Virus record (IMG/VR): IMGVR_UViG_3300035698_023245
Location: 1-50,717 of that record
Reading direction: 5' to 3' (one strand)
Length of the DNA stretch: 50,717 bases
DNA from: a virus
Part shown: positions 1 through 9,295 of the stretch, in pieces
How the letters are laid out: each line of letters begins with the position of its first letter
Position numbering within the stretch: the stretch's first letter is position 1
Program-made: the position numbers and the translations under genes
The notes under the pieces: generated by a model
Database searches by the model: none
What the model saw: the letters and a program-made list of their open reading frames with translations, nothing else
Told to the model about the DNA's origin: nothing

Positions 1-477
1 CTCAGAGATAGATTCACTGGGTGATGTCGAAGAAGAAGGCGAGATAGAAGCCGACTCACTTACAGACTCGGAAGCTGATTCAGAAATTGATTCGCTTACT
101 GATTCGCTAGGACTTATAGAAGAACTTGGCGATATGCTCAAACTTTCACTAGCTGATTCTGAACTGCTCTCAGACAGAGACTCGCTAACGCTTTCTGAAG
201 GTGATTCAGATGAAGATGGGCTAATAGATGCACTTTCAGACACAGATTCGCTAACTGATTCACTGGGTGACTTAGAGGGTGATTCTGATGGACTAGTACT
301 AGCTGACGGGCTGATAGAGGCAGATTCACTAACACTTTCGCTTACTGATTCAGAAATAGACTCAGAGATAGATTCACTGGGTGATGTCGAAGAAGAAGGC
401 GAGATAGAAGCCGACTCACTTACAGACTCGGAAGCTGATTCAGAAATTGATTCGCTTACTGATTCGCTAGGACTTAT
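1..477. repeat. 117-bp exact direct repeat, 360-bp period, in the serine-rich stalk
   Basis: Positions 1-117 and 361-477 are identical base for base and then diverge (ATAGA against ATGCT). The period of 360 bp is 120 codons, so the repeat stays in frame and encodes residues about 838-876 and 718-756 of the serine-rich protein. Because the window begins inside the copy, the repeat may be longer. A repeat at the very edge could also mark where an assembly broke or collapsed. Confidence 0.9.
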
Positions 478-2628
478 GCTTGAACTAGGTGAAATACTTG
501 CAGATTCAGACATACTCTCAGAAGGACTTTCACTAGGAGAAGCACTTGGACTAATCGAAGCAGATTCACTTGCGCTTTCGCTAAGACTTTCACTTACAGA
601 TTCTGAAGCAGACTTAGATGAACTTTCGCTAGGAGATTTACTAGCAGAATGACTTATACTGGCAGATTCTGACGCTGATGCAGAAGACGAAGATCCACTC
701 GCTATGTCATAAACTGCAAAAATAGAATGTTTAAAGTCGCTGGGTGTGTTGCTGGTTAAAGGGTTTGTGGGCGTAGTATAATTATTAGATGTGTCTACAA
801 GACCTTGGTTGCTATCTGTAATAGTGGTATATTTAACACAATTTTCAAAACCGTCAAGAATTACACACAACCAATAATCAGTTGAAGCTGTTACGTATGG
901 TCTATTTTCGGGGTCAAAACTTGAAGTTACCCATCCAGACCAATACCCACTACCTGTTTGACCTTGAGTAGTAGTTACGCCATCAGTGAGAATATTACCA
1001 CTTGAATCGCAAATAAAACATTTTACATTATTAGCGTTAAATTGATTGTAAAAATAAGCAGTTATACTGTTAACATAACCATTATTTGTAAGTGTAGTGA
1101 ATTTCGAAGCTATAACAGAGCTATTATTAACTATTGTTTCGTCAGTAGTTCCTATTGTTTGATAACCAAATACTTCTTGCCCTGCTGATGGACTAGCAGA
1201 AGCACTGACACTTTCGCTATGAGATTCTGATGCAGATGCAGATGGTGATGTACTAATAGATTCACTTGGTGAGGGGCTAGGAGATTCACTAGAGCTAGGT
1301 GATAGAGAAGCTGACCCTGCTCCTACTTCAAAAGTTACGACTAATTTAGGGTCTTTAGTTCCAGATGTATCATCTGCAAAATAACAACCTCCCCAATAAG
1401 ACGTACTAGGTGTAGAATTTAAATAATCATGAGTATATTCTCTAGCACAAAGTTTAGTTGTTCCATCTCTTACAATATCGGTTTCACCAGTTGAATTAAA
1501 TGTAATATCGTTATAACTTTCTGATGCCCAACTACTATTATGCCCATATTCATTTCCAGAAAAATTATTTATATCACCTGTAACTAAGGTATCAGCTTGA
1601 GTCCCTTTCTGTACGCAAACAACGGCACTAGTATTACTATATCCATATAAACTAAAAACAGCACCTGTTACTACATTATTAGTTGTAATATTAGAAGTAT
1701 TGAAATAAAAGAAATCTCTATAAACATAATAATATTTATTGTAACTAGCACCTATAGAAGATGCACTTTCACTTAAAGACGCTTGTACACTTCCAGTCGT
1801 TGCTCCATATGAACCTGCCCATGTGGATTCATTTGGACTAGTTTTAATATAACCATCTGCCGTACTGCTATAATAGGTATTACTATCAATAAGTATTGGA
1901 TAACTAGCTAACAGTAAATCATCTTTTCCAGATTCGGTAGGGGTCTTGACATAAATCAAGTGACCATCAATTTCTTTCAAGGTATGAACTATATTTTGTT
2001 TGTGTTGACCTTTACTATTTTCGAAAAACGGCTTGTTTATCCAAAACTTGAGTTCATCTTTTTCATTTACGAAATTAAATCTGCCATGCTCGTCAACAAG
2101 ATATTCGTTTCCAATCTTTTCATTCGAACAAGTCATTCCCTTTAAATGCAATTCTTCCGTTAGTTCAAATGATTCTATTTTGGTGTTGACTTTGACCAAA
2201 TTCTTCAAACTAACATTGTTTAGTCTATTTACTATTTCAATACCAGTATTTAACTGATGAGATATTGTATTATCTGTTGTCTTGGCAACTGCAATAAACC
2301 CACCAACTGATACTTGTTCTACTCCGTCTAGTTTTACTGATTTGATTGTTGATTCAAACTGGTGTTCGTAATCGTATCTAAGTCCATAATACTTACTTAG
2401 TGACAAATCTTGTCTAAATCCACTACTAACTTTGTTTTTGTCAGCTATAAAATTACCTTCGCCATCATCTTGGTAGTCAAGAACTATATCTTCAAACTGC
2501 CCGTCCTTTGCATAGTGAATAGGCTGGCAATGACATTCGAGTTGCTTTTTACCATTACCCAAGTCATAGGTCTTGTTACGTTCAGACCTTAATGCTACGA
2601 GTTCTAGTTTATTGATTTCATCAGCCAT
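1..2628 (-). CDS. Serine-rich tail/fibre-like virion protein (C-terminus beyond window)
   Basis: The frame is open for all 876 codons from ATG at 2628 to the window edge, with AGGATAAT just before the start. Residues 1 to about 435 form a non-repetitive domain rich in Asn, Tyr and Thr. Residues about 436-481 are a first Ser-Pro-Glu stretch of SPSES type. Residues about 482-640 form a second globular, probably beta-rich domain. From about 642 to the edge the protein is almost entirely SxSESxSxSPS repeats. Such low-complexity stalks join domains in surface adhesins and in some phage fibres. The position at the end of the morphogenesis region fits a tail or fibre protein, but no family is recognised. 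The long plus-strand frame at 134-652 is a shadow of the repeat. Confidence 0.7.
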   Translation of the reverse strand, partial: MADEINKLELVALRSERNKTYDLGNGKKQLECHCQPIHYAKDGQFEDIVLDYQDDGEGNFIADKNKVSSGFRQDLSLSKYYGLRYDYEHQFESTIKSVKLDGVEQVSVGGFIAVAKTTDNTISHQLNTGIEIVNRLNNVSLKNLVKVNTKIESFELTEELHLKGMTCSNEKIGNEYLVDEHGRFNFVNEKDELKFWINKPFFENSKGQHKQNIVHTLKEIDGHLIYVKTPTESGKDDLLLASYPILIDSNTYYSSTADGYIKTSPNESTWAGSYGATTGSVQASLSESASSIGASYNKYYYVYRDFFYFNTSNITTNNVVTGAVFSLYGYSNTSAVVCVQKGTQADTLVTGDINNFSGNEYGHNSSWASESYNDITFNSTGETDIVRDGTTKLCAREYTHDYLNSTPSTSYWGGCYFADDTSGTKDPKLVVTFEVGAGSASLSPSSSESPSPSPSESISTSPSASASESHSESVSASASPSAGQEVFGYQTIGTTDETIVNNSSVIASKFTTLTNNGYVNSITAYFYNQFNANNVKCFICDSSGNILTDGVTTTQGQTGSGYWSGWVTSSFDPENRPYVTASTDYWLCVILDGFENCVKYTTITDSNQGLVDTSNNYTTPTNPLTSNTPSDFKHSIFAVYDIASGSSSSASASESASISHSASKSPSESSSKSASESVSESLSESASESASISPSASPSESPSESMSESASISPSSSISPSESVSESISESASESVSESASISPSSSTSPSESISESISESVSESVSESASISPSASTSPSESPSKSPSESVSESVSESASISPSSSESPSESVSESLSESSSESASESLSISPSSSISPSESVSESISESASESVSESASISPSSSTSPSESISE

Positions 2629-2629
2629 A

Positions 2630-3343
2630 TTATCCTGCCAACCTTACTAATTCATCTTTCTCTTTTTTGGTAAAATCTCCAGTTACCAAATCCCAACCAA
2701 AACGATCAGCTAGAATTTGAGCAAAAGTATCCAAAAACAAATCTCTGTCTATATTGGGTTTTATCTCATCAACTCCAATAACTATTTCTTGGATATCTTG
2801 TGTTTCTTTACTCAGCATCTTTTCGGTATCCAATCTGTAAACACTTCTCATAAAATCATAATCTATTTGAAAAGTTACAGGCATCGCATAGTAATCTAAA
2901 CCTTGTAACACGCTAGAGAAAGACCCACAGAACTTTCTTTCTTTTCCATTTGCTCGAAACAAGATATCGTTACCATCTTCTTCTACAAAACAATCGTACT
3001 GTTTTATATCTAACGCTTTTATAGTAGCAGCCATCATCGCTCTTGATATAGTGTTCCTATTCACTGTGCCTAACGGCAAATGTAAATCTATCTTAGCAGT
3101 CTCGATAAAGTAGGTTATCACCCCAGCATTAGTTCCCTGTGGGACTGGGACTCTTATCATTGGAACATCTTTGGGTATATTTTCAACAATCAAGTATTCA
3201 CTTGGGTCGTAATCGCCGGTCAGCATCAGAAACTTCTGCTTAGGAAATCCACAAAACAAAGTCGGCTTCTCATAAATTAAATCATGGTCAGCAGCAAACC
3301 AATTCGGCTCTATTGCACTATATTTTATATATCTAAGCTCCAT
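2630..3343 (-). CDS. Biotin/lipoate protein ligase-like protein
   Basis: The 237-residue product resembles the LplA/BPL catalytic fold. A central segment with [10 protein letters not shown] sits where the family has its glycine-rich substrate loop. Further on, [12 protein letters not shown] is followed by [17 protein letters not shown], which parallels the family pattern of an N-D-I/L strand, a basic K/R and a G-S turn. The canonical RRxxGGG motif is not preserved, so activity on lipoate or biotin is uncertain. It overlaps the end of the permease gene upstream and lies one base from the tail gene. No lipoyl or biotinyl acceptor domain was seen in the window. Confidence 0.45.
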   Translation of the reverse strand: MELRYIKYSAIEPNWFAADHDLIYEKPTLFCGFPKQKFLMLTGDYDPSEYLIVENIPKDVPMIRVPVPQGTNAGVITYFIETAKIDLHLPLGTVNRNTISRAMMAATIKALDIKQYDCFVEEDGNDILFRANGKERKFCGSFSSVLQGLDYYAMPVTFQIDYDFMRSVYRLDTEKMLSKETQDIQEIVIGVDEIKPNIDRDLFLDTFAQILADRFGWDLVTGDFTKKEKDELVRLAG

Positions 3344-4211
3344 CTTTTTCTCCTGTTATCAAATACGTACTTCCAAGCACAAGCAACATTCCTACAAACT
3401 GTTCAACCGTCAACGATTGACCCAGTATTAGAAACGACAAGAATACACTAATGACTGGCTTTGTTAAAGCTAGAGTGCCAACTGTAGATGGTTTTATAAA
3501 CTTCAACCCCCAATAGAATAAAACATAAGCGACATAAGTAGAAAATACCGCTAAAGACAATAGATAAACTAAGGCTTGTGGGTTAAGTTGCCCAAGAGTA
3601 ACCGCTACTGGTTGCAACAGATTGACGATTATTGCTATAAACAGAAAGTTATAAAACAAAATAGTCAAAGGATTATATTTTTTAAACATTACTTTCCCAA
3701 CCATTGTATATGCTGCCCATGTTATAGCTGCGGTCAACATACATAACGCCCCAAAAATATTAACAGAAGATACCCCTGAAAATATTTTCAATAAGAGTAA
3801 AGCACCCACCGTTCCGGCGAATAGGCTTACTTTTTTTGTATTGCTTATTTTTTCTTTCAAGAAAACACGAGAGAATACTACTATCCAAAGAGGAAATGTA
3901 AAGTATACCCCTATTGCAGTTGGTACGTGATTAACATTTTTTATTCCCCACCAGAATCCTATTAAATGAACCAATAGAATAGAATTCAAGGCAAATAGTC
4001 TACCCAAGTCTTTTAATTGGAACTTGAATAGCTTTCTGTTGAATATGAGAATGGTCAAAAACATTAGAATGGAAGCGATTACGAATCTAACACTTAGAAG
4101 CGTAATTGGATTAGCCCCAGATTTATAAGATAGAGTGCCTATAATTTCTACGGTTGACCAACACAGTTGAGCTAATACTATTCCAACAAACCCTTTTCGA
4201 AAATTGTTCAT
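3333..4211 (-). CDS. EamA/DMT-family drug/metabolite transporter
   Basis: The 292-residue protein has about ten hydrophobic segments in two halves, the layout of EamA permeases. The first helix (FVGIVLAQLCWSTVEIIG) and the late segment with PSTVGTLALTKPVISVFLS match the typical DMT pattern of a small-residue-rich TM9 followed by a Pro-Val-turn. It would sit in the inner membrane and export or import small metabolites; the substrate cannot be told. It lies between a glycosyltransferase and the ligase-like gene and is separated by one base from the former. Permeases are rare among phage structural genes, so this is probably host-derived cargo. Confidence 0.8.
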   Translation of the reverse strand: MNNFRKGFVGIVLAQLCWSTVEIIGTLSYKSGANPITLLSVRFVIASILMFLTILIFNRKLFKFQLKDLGRLFALNSILLVHLIGFWWGIKNVNHVPTAIGVYFTFPLWIVVFSRVFLKEKISNTKKVSLFAGTVGALLLLKIFSGVSSVNIFGALCMLTAAITWAAYTMVGKVMFKKYNPLTILFYNFLFIAIIVNLLQPVAVTLGQLNPQALVYLLSLAVFSTYVAYVLFYWGLKFIKPSTVGTLALTKPVISVFLSFLILGQSLTVEQFVGMLLVLGSTYLITGEKDGA

Positions 4212-4212
4212 A

Positions 4213-5886
4213 TTAGAAACTCTTTAAAATATCCCAGTCTGATATCTCGGCACTTTCTTGCCAACCAACTGTATACTTTGAGTTTCTGTACTGCTCTTTA
4301 CTCCAACGAGAAGAAGTTAGAGTATTTTTATGTCTTATGTCTACGTTTGGAGATTTAGATTTCCAAATGTCTGACTTGTAATCATCTACACGCTCTTTTC
4401 TATTATGAGTTCCTGGCTCAAAGCCCATAGACCTTGTAAAACCGTTCTTTTTTACCAGTTCAACTCTTTTACGATAATGCTCTAAAAGTAACTCTCTGTA
4501 AGCACATAGCCCGCTTGTTTGTCTACAATCGTCTACCTTGACACCGTACTTCTTTTCTGTGTTCCATTTCCAGACGTTTACATTGTAATAAAATGTGTCT
4601 TTTCGTGGTGGCATAAAATCAAAGTGACTTCGATGATATAATACATCATGTTCACAGAAAAACACAACATCAGAGTTACTAGCTTCAAGTGCTGCGAGTA
4701 TCTGTTTGAACATAGTGGCATAGCCACGTTTCTCTTTTATATGAATATTCTTGCCGAACCAAGGCATCGGTTTTAGGGTTGCAGAAACAATTGGAAGGTT
4801 TATACTTAGTAATTGGTTTTGAACTTCTTTTGATATTTTAAGTGATGCGGTATGGTCTGTGTAGTATATCAAACCTTTTTTTATATAGTTCTTGGTTACT
4901 TGTGGGCTTTCTTCTACAGTCTTTGGTTTGTTTTTAAACGTCAAGCCTTTTTCTTTTTCCTTAAGTTTACTTATTTCTTCTTCAGACCAATCTGGTACTG
5001 GAGAGAATTTTTCAAGTAGCCATGAGAACGGGTATATCTGTTTATTCCATTTGTTGTTTAGCCAAATATTTTGTGAGTATTTTCTAGCTTTCTTTACTGC
5101 TTTACCAGATAGTTTATAGGGAAAGCCGAAGTCTCCACCTTGTGTTCTAAACATGTGTGCATACCATGTCTTTTTGTTGCATACTAGTCTTCCACCCGAT
5201 AGCCATGTTTTACAAGCTACCTCAACACCTTGCTGACCCCAGCTACCATAACCTTCATCACAAATGTCTAGTTCCCAATATTTATCTCTAGTTAGCATCC
5301 AGCAAGAACCTTGCAGAGATAGAGTTTCTACAATATCTCCTTTTTGTAGCTTTTTATAACCACCCCAGTACTGAAAGTGTAGGGTTTTATCAAACCTATA
5401 TGACGTTGAATTAGGACTTTTTTTACCTTGCCAAACAACATCTTTTTCGAATTCAGTGCCGTCGCAGTCTTCTCCCCAGCATTTTTCTGGTGTAGGACCT
5501 TGGTATTTTCTTGCACCACATTTTTTGCAAACCCAATCAAAAGCATGAAGATTCTTCATCAACGGAACCATAGTCCAATCATCGTGCATTTCAGCCATCA
5601 TCTTAACATCAAAACCCTCGTCAAAAGAACAATGAGCGTCTAACTTCATCAAGTAGCGAGCATCTGACAATCTAGCGCATTGATTCGTAATTGCTCTTTG
5701 TCCAATAGATTCTGAGTAATAGAGAATAGTGACATCCTCATAGTCTGGTATAGGTTCCGTGCCCCACTCACCATCTAGACCGATTATGATTTCGGTGTTG
5801 CCACGTTTATTTTTAAGAATACTTTCTATGGTATTATTTAAAAACTGTTCGTGTCTTGCTGGAATTAAAATACTTAAATCTCTCAT
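4213..5886 (-). CDS. Two-domain glycosyltransferase (GT2 plus second GT-A-like domain)
   Basis: The start is placed at the ATG at 5886 because it forms an ATGA overlap with the upstream stop; an in-frame start 39 bases earlier is possible. The N-terminal half is a GT2 domain beginning with LSILIPARHE and carrying KLDAHCSFDEGF, the DxD-like metal and nucleotide-sugar site. An insert in this half has four cysteines (CKKCGAR and later KCWGEDC), a zinc-knuckle arrangement. The C-terminal half, from about residue 335, starts a new GT-like domain (IYYTDHTA) with CEHDVLYH as its DxD-like motif and resembles the next gene upstream. The N half is a paralogue of the gene at 7632-8519; both share a WLN-K-KQI-F-WL-KFSPVP signature. 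Confidence 0.8.
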   Translation of the reverse strand: MRDLSILIPARHEQFLNNTIESILKNKRGNTEIIIGLDGEWGTEPIPDYEDVTILYYSESIGQRAITNQCARLSDARYLMKLDAHCSFDEGFDVKMMAEMHDDWTMVPLMKNLHAFDWVCKKCGARKYQGPTPEKCWGEDCDGTEFEKDVVWQGKKSPNSTSYRFDKTLHFQYWGGYKKLQKGDIVETLSLQGSCWMLTRDKYWELDICDEGYGSWGQQGVEVACKTWLSGGRLVCNKKTWYAHMFRTQGGDFGFPYKLSGKAVKKARKYSQNIWLNNKWNKQIYPFSWLLEKFSPVPDWSEEEISKLKEKEKGLTFKNKPKTVEESPQVTKNYIKKGLIYYTDHTASLKISKEVQNQLLSINLPIVSATLKPMPWFGKNIHIKEKRGYATMFKQILAALEASNSDVVFFCEHDVLYHRSHFDFMPPRKDTFYYNVNVWKWNTEKKYGVKVDDCRQTSGLCAYRELLLEHYRKRVELVKKNGFTRSMGFEPGTHNRKERVDDYKSDIWKSKSPNVDIRHKNTLTSSRWSKEQYRNSKYTVGWQESAEISDWDILKSF

Positions 5887-6569
5887 GGTTGGTATACCTT
5901 TATAATATCCTCTGCTTTGCCCCAATAGGGTAGCTCTTTTAAACGAGGGAAACCTTTTGCTTTCTTTTTACCTAAATGACCATATCCTACCGCCTCTGGG
6001 TGAGAAAAAACGATGTTTGGTACTTCACTGTGAAAAATCTCTGTTTCGTTTACTTTCAACCTTAATTGTTTTTCATACTTTCCTGGCTCTCCCCAAGCAA
6101 AGTTACCTACTTTTTCATTGTCACCGAATTTGTTTAAACGTTCTTCTATTGCTTCTATAAAAGCTTCTCTGTCAGCTATTAAACTATTTATTACGATACG
6201 ATTTTTAAAAGAGAAAACAGGTGGGTCTGACCATGTAAAAATTGACCACTTGTGTATGTTGTATAGAAACTTAGTTTTACTAGGAAGCTTATCGTGAAAG
6301 TGGTCATAAGAATACAACACATCATCTTCTGCCAGTGCAATATATTTAGTTGTAGCCTTCTTAGCGCCTATCAACGCTTGTTTGTAGATGTTTACATGGC
6401 ATCTGCCAATATCGCCAACGCAGATATTTTCACCTAAGTCCATTGGTTCTTGTGAAACGCTTATGATTTGGATACCGTCAATGGCTTTTAATAACTGCTT
6501 CTTTGTATTCTCAAAGAAATGAGGCTTTATAAAGTTCGCAGTGTAGTAAATGATGGTCAGGTCTCTCAT
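5883..6569 (-). CDS. Glycosyltransferase-like protein, single domain
   Basis: The 228-residue protein begins MRDLTIIYYTANF, like the second domain of the downstream bifunctional enzyme. It carries LAEDDVLYSYDHF, an acidic EDD motif where GT-A enzymes bind metal and nucleotide sugar. It overlaps both neighbours through ATGA junctions, which points to translational coupling in one operon. The acceptor is unknown. It looks like a stand-alone version of the C-terminal domain encoded next door, so duplication followed by fusion or fission is likely. Confidence 0.65.
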   Translation of the reverse strand: MRDLTIIYYTANFIKPHFFENTKKQLLKAIDGIQIISVSQEPMDLGENICVGDIGRCHVNIYKQALIGAKKATTKYIALAEDDVLYSYDHFHDKLPSKTKFLYNIHKWSIFTWSDPPVFSFKNRIVINSLIADREAFIEAIEERLNKFGDNEKVGNFAWGEPGKYEKQLRLKVNETEIFHSEVPNIVFSHPEAVGYGHLGKKKAKGFPRLKELPYWGKAEDIIKVYQP

Positions 6570-7096
6570 AGTTTAGCCACGTTTAATTGATTTTCGTATC
6601 TGTATTCTTTGTAAGGTATACGCCAATCTTTACCGTATATATCTTTTAATATTTTTTCACTGTTTTTTGGGACAAGAACTTTTCTATCGTAAAAAACTAT
6701 TTCTTTCATATCCTCTATGTCTTCAGCTAGATGGATTATCTTTTGATTTACTTTATTTTTTGGGTAGAATCTTTGTTTGTCATCTTTAAAAAAACAGCAA
6801 ATGTCACAGCCTTTTACGGAGTGTCTCTCTTTGCTTTTGATTTTCAAACCAGCATCTTTGTGTGATTTTAGAATGACGATTAAACCGTTCTGTTTTAAGA
6901 GTCTTAGTAATTCATCTTTTTTTTCTTCAAAATCTTCTGCTAAGCAATATAGGTCAAGGTCTTTATCTATTTCGATAAAACCATTTTCTCGTATAGCGCC
7001 AAGTAACGTACCAAAATACAAAGAGTACTTTAGACCTATTTCTTTTAGAATGTCATTTACTTGCCAGAATAAAGTTTTAGCTTCTAGTTCGTTCAT
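6566..7096 (-). CDS. LicD-like nucleotidyltransferase-fold protein
   Basis: The start is set at 7096 (MNELEAK), which overlaps the upstream stop as ATGA; a longer form from 7123 is less likely. The signature YFGTLLGAIRENGFIEIDKD, followed by DLDLYC, matches the G-T-LLGA-R-G-I-DxD core of the LicD/fukutin family, which transfers phosphorylcholine or other phospho-groups to cell-surface glycans. The two acidic residues after the glycine motif would bind metal. The C-terminus (ILKDIYGKDWRIP) also fits LicD proteins, which end in a Y-G-W-P motif. Setting among glycosyltransferases supports decoration of a glycan. Confidence 0.75.
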   Translation of the reverse strand: MNELEAKTLFWQVNDILKEIGLKYSLYFGTLLGAIRENGFIEIDKDLDLYCLAEDFEEKKDELLRLLKQNGLIVILKSHKDAGLKIKSKERHSVKGCDICCFFKDDKQRFYPKNKVNQKIIHLAEDIEDMKEIVFYDRKVLVPKNSEKILKDIYGKDWRIPYKEYRYENQLNVAKL

Positions 7097-7647
7097 GTGT
7101 CTCTCTTTACAAACCACCAGCAAGGTTGTTTGTCGTCCTTAAAATTTTCTTGGTTACGTTGGATAAGATTAAGCTCAAGTTTATGAATTTCTGTATATTT
7201 ATTAACTGCTTCTACCACACCTGAATCTGTGAAGTGCATGTAGTCATGTCCTGCAACTATACCCTTTTTTCTGACCTTACGACTCCAGACAATTACATCT
7301 GTCATAACATGGTCGAACGTGTGTGCTCCATCAATAAAAACAAAGTCTAGTGACTTGTCTGGTACTTCAAAAGAAGCCTCTATACTTGTCTTTCGTATTA
7401 TCTCACAGTTATGGTCACCTAGTTTTATAACTGCTTGTGTATAAGCTTTTTCTTGATAATCTTCGCTACGCCAATTCTTTTCATATGGCATCCAAGGGTC
7501 TACGCAGTACAGCTTTAATCCAGGTATTGTTTTCAGAAGTATTTCAGAATATCTACCATCTGCTACACCTATCTCTGCCCCTATTTTAAAGCCACGTTCC
7601 TTAAAGTAAACAGCTAAGTCCGTACGACTTCTCATAATGTTTTCCAT
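7093..7647 (-). CDS. Class I SAM-dependent methyltransferase
   Basis: The 184-residue product has the Rossmann motif I as GAEIGVADGRYSEILL, then CVDPW for the acidic end of strand 2, and FVFIDGAHTFDHVMTD with GHDY near the end. This is the Methyltransf_24 pattern used by sugar and small-molecule O-methyltransferases. An SD-like AGAGG precedes the ATG at 7647; an alternative ATG at 7635 overlaps the preceding stop. It resembles the two tandem methyltransferases at 20657-21831. It probably methylates the glycan built by the surrounding transferases. Confidence 0.8.
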   Translation of the reverse strand: MENIMRSRTDLAVYFKERGFKIGAEIGVADGRYSEILLKTIPGLKLYCVDPWMPYEKNWRSEDYQEKAYTQAVIKLGDHNCEIIRKTSIEASFEVPDKSLDFVFIDGAHTFDHVMTDVIVWSRKVRKKGIVAGHDYMHFTDSGVVEAVNKYTEIHKLELNLIQRNQENFKDDKQPCWWFVKRDT

Positions 7648-8519
7648 ATTTCATCCTCTTTCCAATTAGTTTTCCAAGTTGGTACTGGTGAAAATTTATC
7701 TATAAGCCAAGCAAAATCATGTATCTGTTTGTGCCATACTTTTTTATTAAGCCACTCGTTAACATATGATGTTGCGTTAATTGTAATATACTTAGGTAGA
7801 TGATAACCCCTGCCGTATTTTTTCCCTTTGTGTAGATGAGCATACCAAGTATTCTTGTTTCGCATCACCTTGCCACCCGATAGAAAAGCTTTAAGACCTA
7901 TTTCTTGAGCTTCTTTCCAGAATGGACCATAGTTTTCTTCGTCCATTAGTTCTAGATAGTAGAAGTAGTTACGTTTTAAGAACCAGCACGAACCTTGAAA
8001 GCTCATAGTTTCATCCATCGAGACTTTTTTAAGTTCTGGATCTATGTTTTTTGTTCGCCATAATCTGCCGTGTAATCCAGGACCACCCCAATCTTTAGGG
8101 TCGTCTGGGTATGACAAATATAGGTAGTTTATATCAGGTTTTTTAGTTTCCTGTATGCACCAATTCTCTGCATCAAGTCGTTTACGTGTAGGGATAACAA
8201 CCCAATCATCTTCACAATCTGCTTTTAGTTTCATATCAAAACCTTCGTCAAGCAAACAGTGACCATCTAGTTTCATTAGATATTCACCTTTTGCGACAGC
8301 AGCGGCAGAGTTTATACCAGAACGCATACCGCACACTTTTGATTTATGTACAACAACTAAGCGTGGGTCGTGTTTTAATACTGGGTTGGTCCAGTAACCA
8401 TCAAGATAGACAATGACTTCTATGTCACCTTTTGCTTTTTCAAAAACACCATCAACAGTTTCTTGTAAGAATCGCTCATTTCTGCTTGGGATCAGCACCG
8501 AGACTTTTGAATCTATCAT
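7632..8519 (-). CDS. Family 2 glycosyltransferase
   Basis: The 295-residue protein begins VSVLIPSRNERFL, the usual GT2 first strand, and has KLDGHCLLDEGFD as the DxD-type site. The later segment MSFQGSCWFLKR is shared with the two-domain enzyme at 4213-5886, as is the C-terminal KFSPVP region, so the two are paralogues. This copy lacks the zinc knuckle and the second domain. It starts within the end of the sugar-nucleotide dehydrogenase gene (44-base overlap). Confidence 0.85.
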   Translation of the reverse strand: MIDSKVSVLIPSRNERFLQETVDGVFEKAKGDIEVIVYLDGYWTNPVLKHDPRLVVVHKSKVCGMRSGINSAAAVAKGEYLMKLDGHCLLDEGFDMKLKADCEDDWVVIPTRKRLDAENWCIQETKKPDINYLYLSYPDDPKDWGGPGLHGRLWRTKNIDPELKKVSMDETMSFQGSCWFLKRNYFYYLELMDEENYGPFWKEAQEIGLKAFLSGGKVMRNKNTWYAHLHKGKKYGRGYHLPKYITINATSYVNEWLNKKVWHKQIHDFAWLIDKFSPVPTWKTNWKEDEIWKTL

Positions 8520-9294
8520 TGCTTTTTAATACCTCTTTTATAAACTCTGGCTTATAACCTTTTTTTTGTGCCGCTGCTACAACTTCATTCACATCTTTTG
8601 GTAGACACTTACCACTAAAACCTCTCTTATGTTTAAATACACAAGTGAACATTTTATCTTGACGTTCATCTAGTAAAAAGCCTTCTCTTGCTTGAGAGTA
8701 TGAAATACCGAACGTCTTGGCTAATTCATAGAACTCGTTGCACATCGTCACTCTTACAGCTATTGCCGTATTTTCCATGTATTTAATAAATTCTGCCGTT
8801 GTTGAATCTACTTGATAGTAGGTTTTTGTAGGACCGAGAACAGGGTAAAAGTAATCTAAAATATCTTCTCTATCTTCTGGCTTACCACCTATAATCATAA
8901 AACTGTGATAAGAGACATTAGTAGGGTGAGGATACTTCCAGAATGGTATGAAATATCCACCTTCACCAATATATTCTGGTGAAAAGCAGATTCTCTTACC
9001 GTATTTTGCTTTTAAAGACTCCGTAGTACCTGGAGGTATAGTTGATTTTATTAGAATTAAAGGTGTTTTAAGCCACTTTATAACTTCTTCTACCATAAAA
9101 ATATCGCAAGCGCCATCTTCCTTCATTGGTGTTGGTACGCAAATGATAACAAGTTCACATTCGTTAACTTTTTCTTTTGGGACATGCACACGTTCTTTTG
9201 GGTCCTTGCATACTATTTCATATTTTTTTTCTAAGAGCTTTTTATAAGTGGAGCCGACATAACCCTTTGAGCCTACGATTGCTATTTTTTTCAT
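8476..9294 (-). CDS. UDP-glucose/GDP-mannose dehydrogenase-like protein, short form
   Basis: The N-terminus IAIVGSKGYVGSTY is an NAD-binding Rossmann motif. CFSPEYIGEG (about residue 103) matches the S-P-E-F/Y-EG motif, K171 lies in EFIKYMENTAIA, and C230 lies in GFSGKCLPKDV, the catalytic thiol motif. These residues oxidise the C6 hydroxyl of a nucleotide sugar to a uronate in two steps. At 272 residues it keeps the NAD-binding and central domains but lacks the C-terminal sugar-nucleotide-binding domain of the usual protein of about 400 residues or more. It may therefore act on another substrate or be partly degraded. Confidence 0.8.
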   Translation of the reverse strand: MKKIAIVGSKGYVGSTYKKLLEKKYEIVCKDPKERVHVPKEKVNECELVIICVPTPMKEDGACDIFMVEEVIKWLKTPLILIKSTIPPGTTESLKAKYGKRICFSPEYIGEGGYFIPFWKYPHPTNVSYHSFMIIGGKPEDREDILDYFYPVLGPTKTYYQVDSTTAEFIKYMENTAIAVRVTMCNEFYELAKTFGISYSQAREGFLLDERQDKMFTCVFKHKRGFSGKCLPKDVNEVVAAAQKKGYKPEFIKEVLKSNDRFKSLGADPKQK

Positions 9295-9295
9295 T

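Noticed and set aside
134-652. 172-residue plus-strand frame rich in Asp, Ser and Leu
   Set aside because: It is the complement of the SxSES repeat. The minus strand is open through the same DNA and continues a long protein with a ribosome site.
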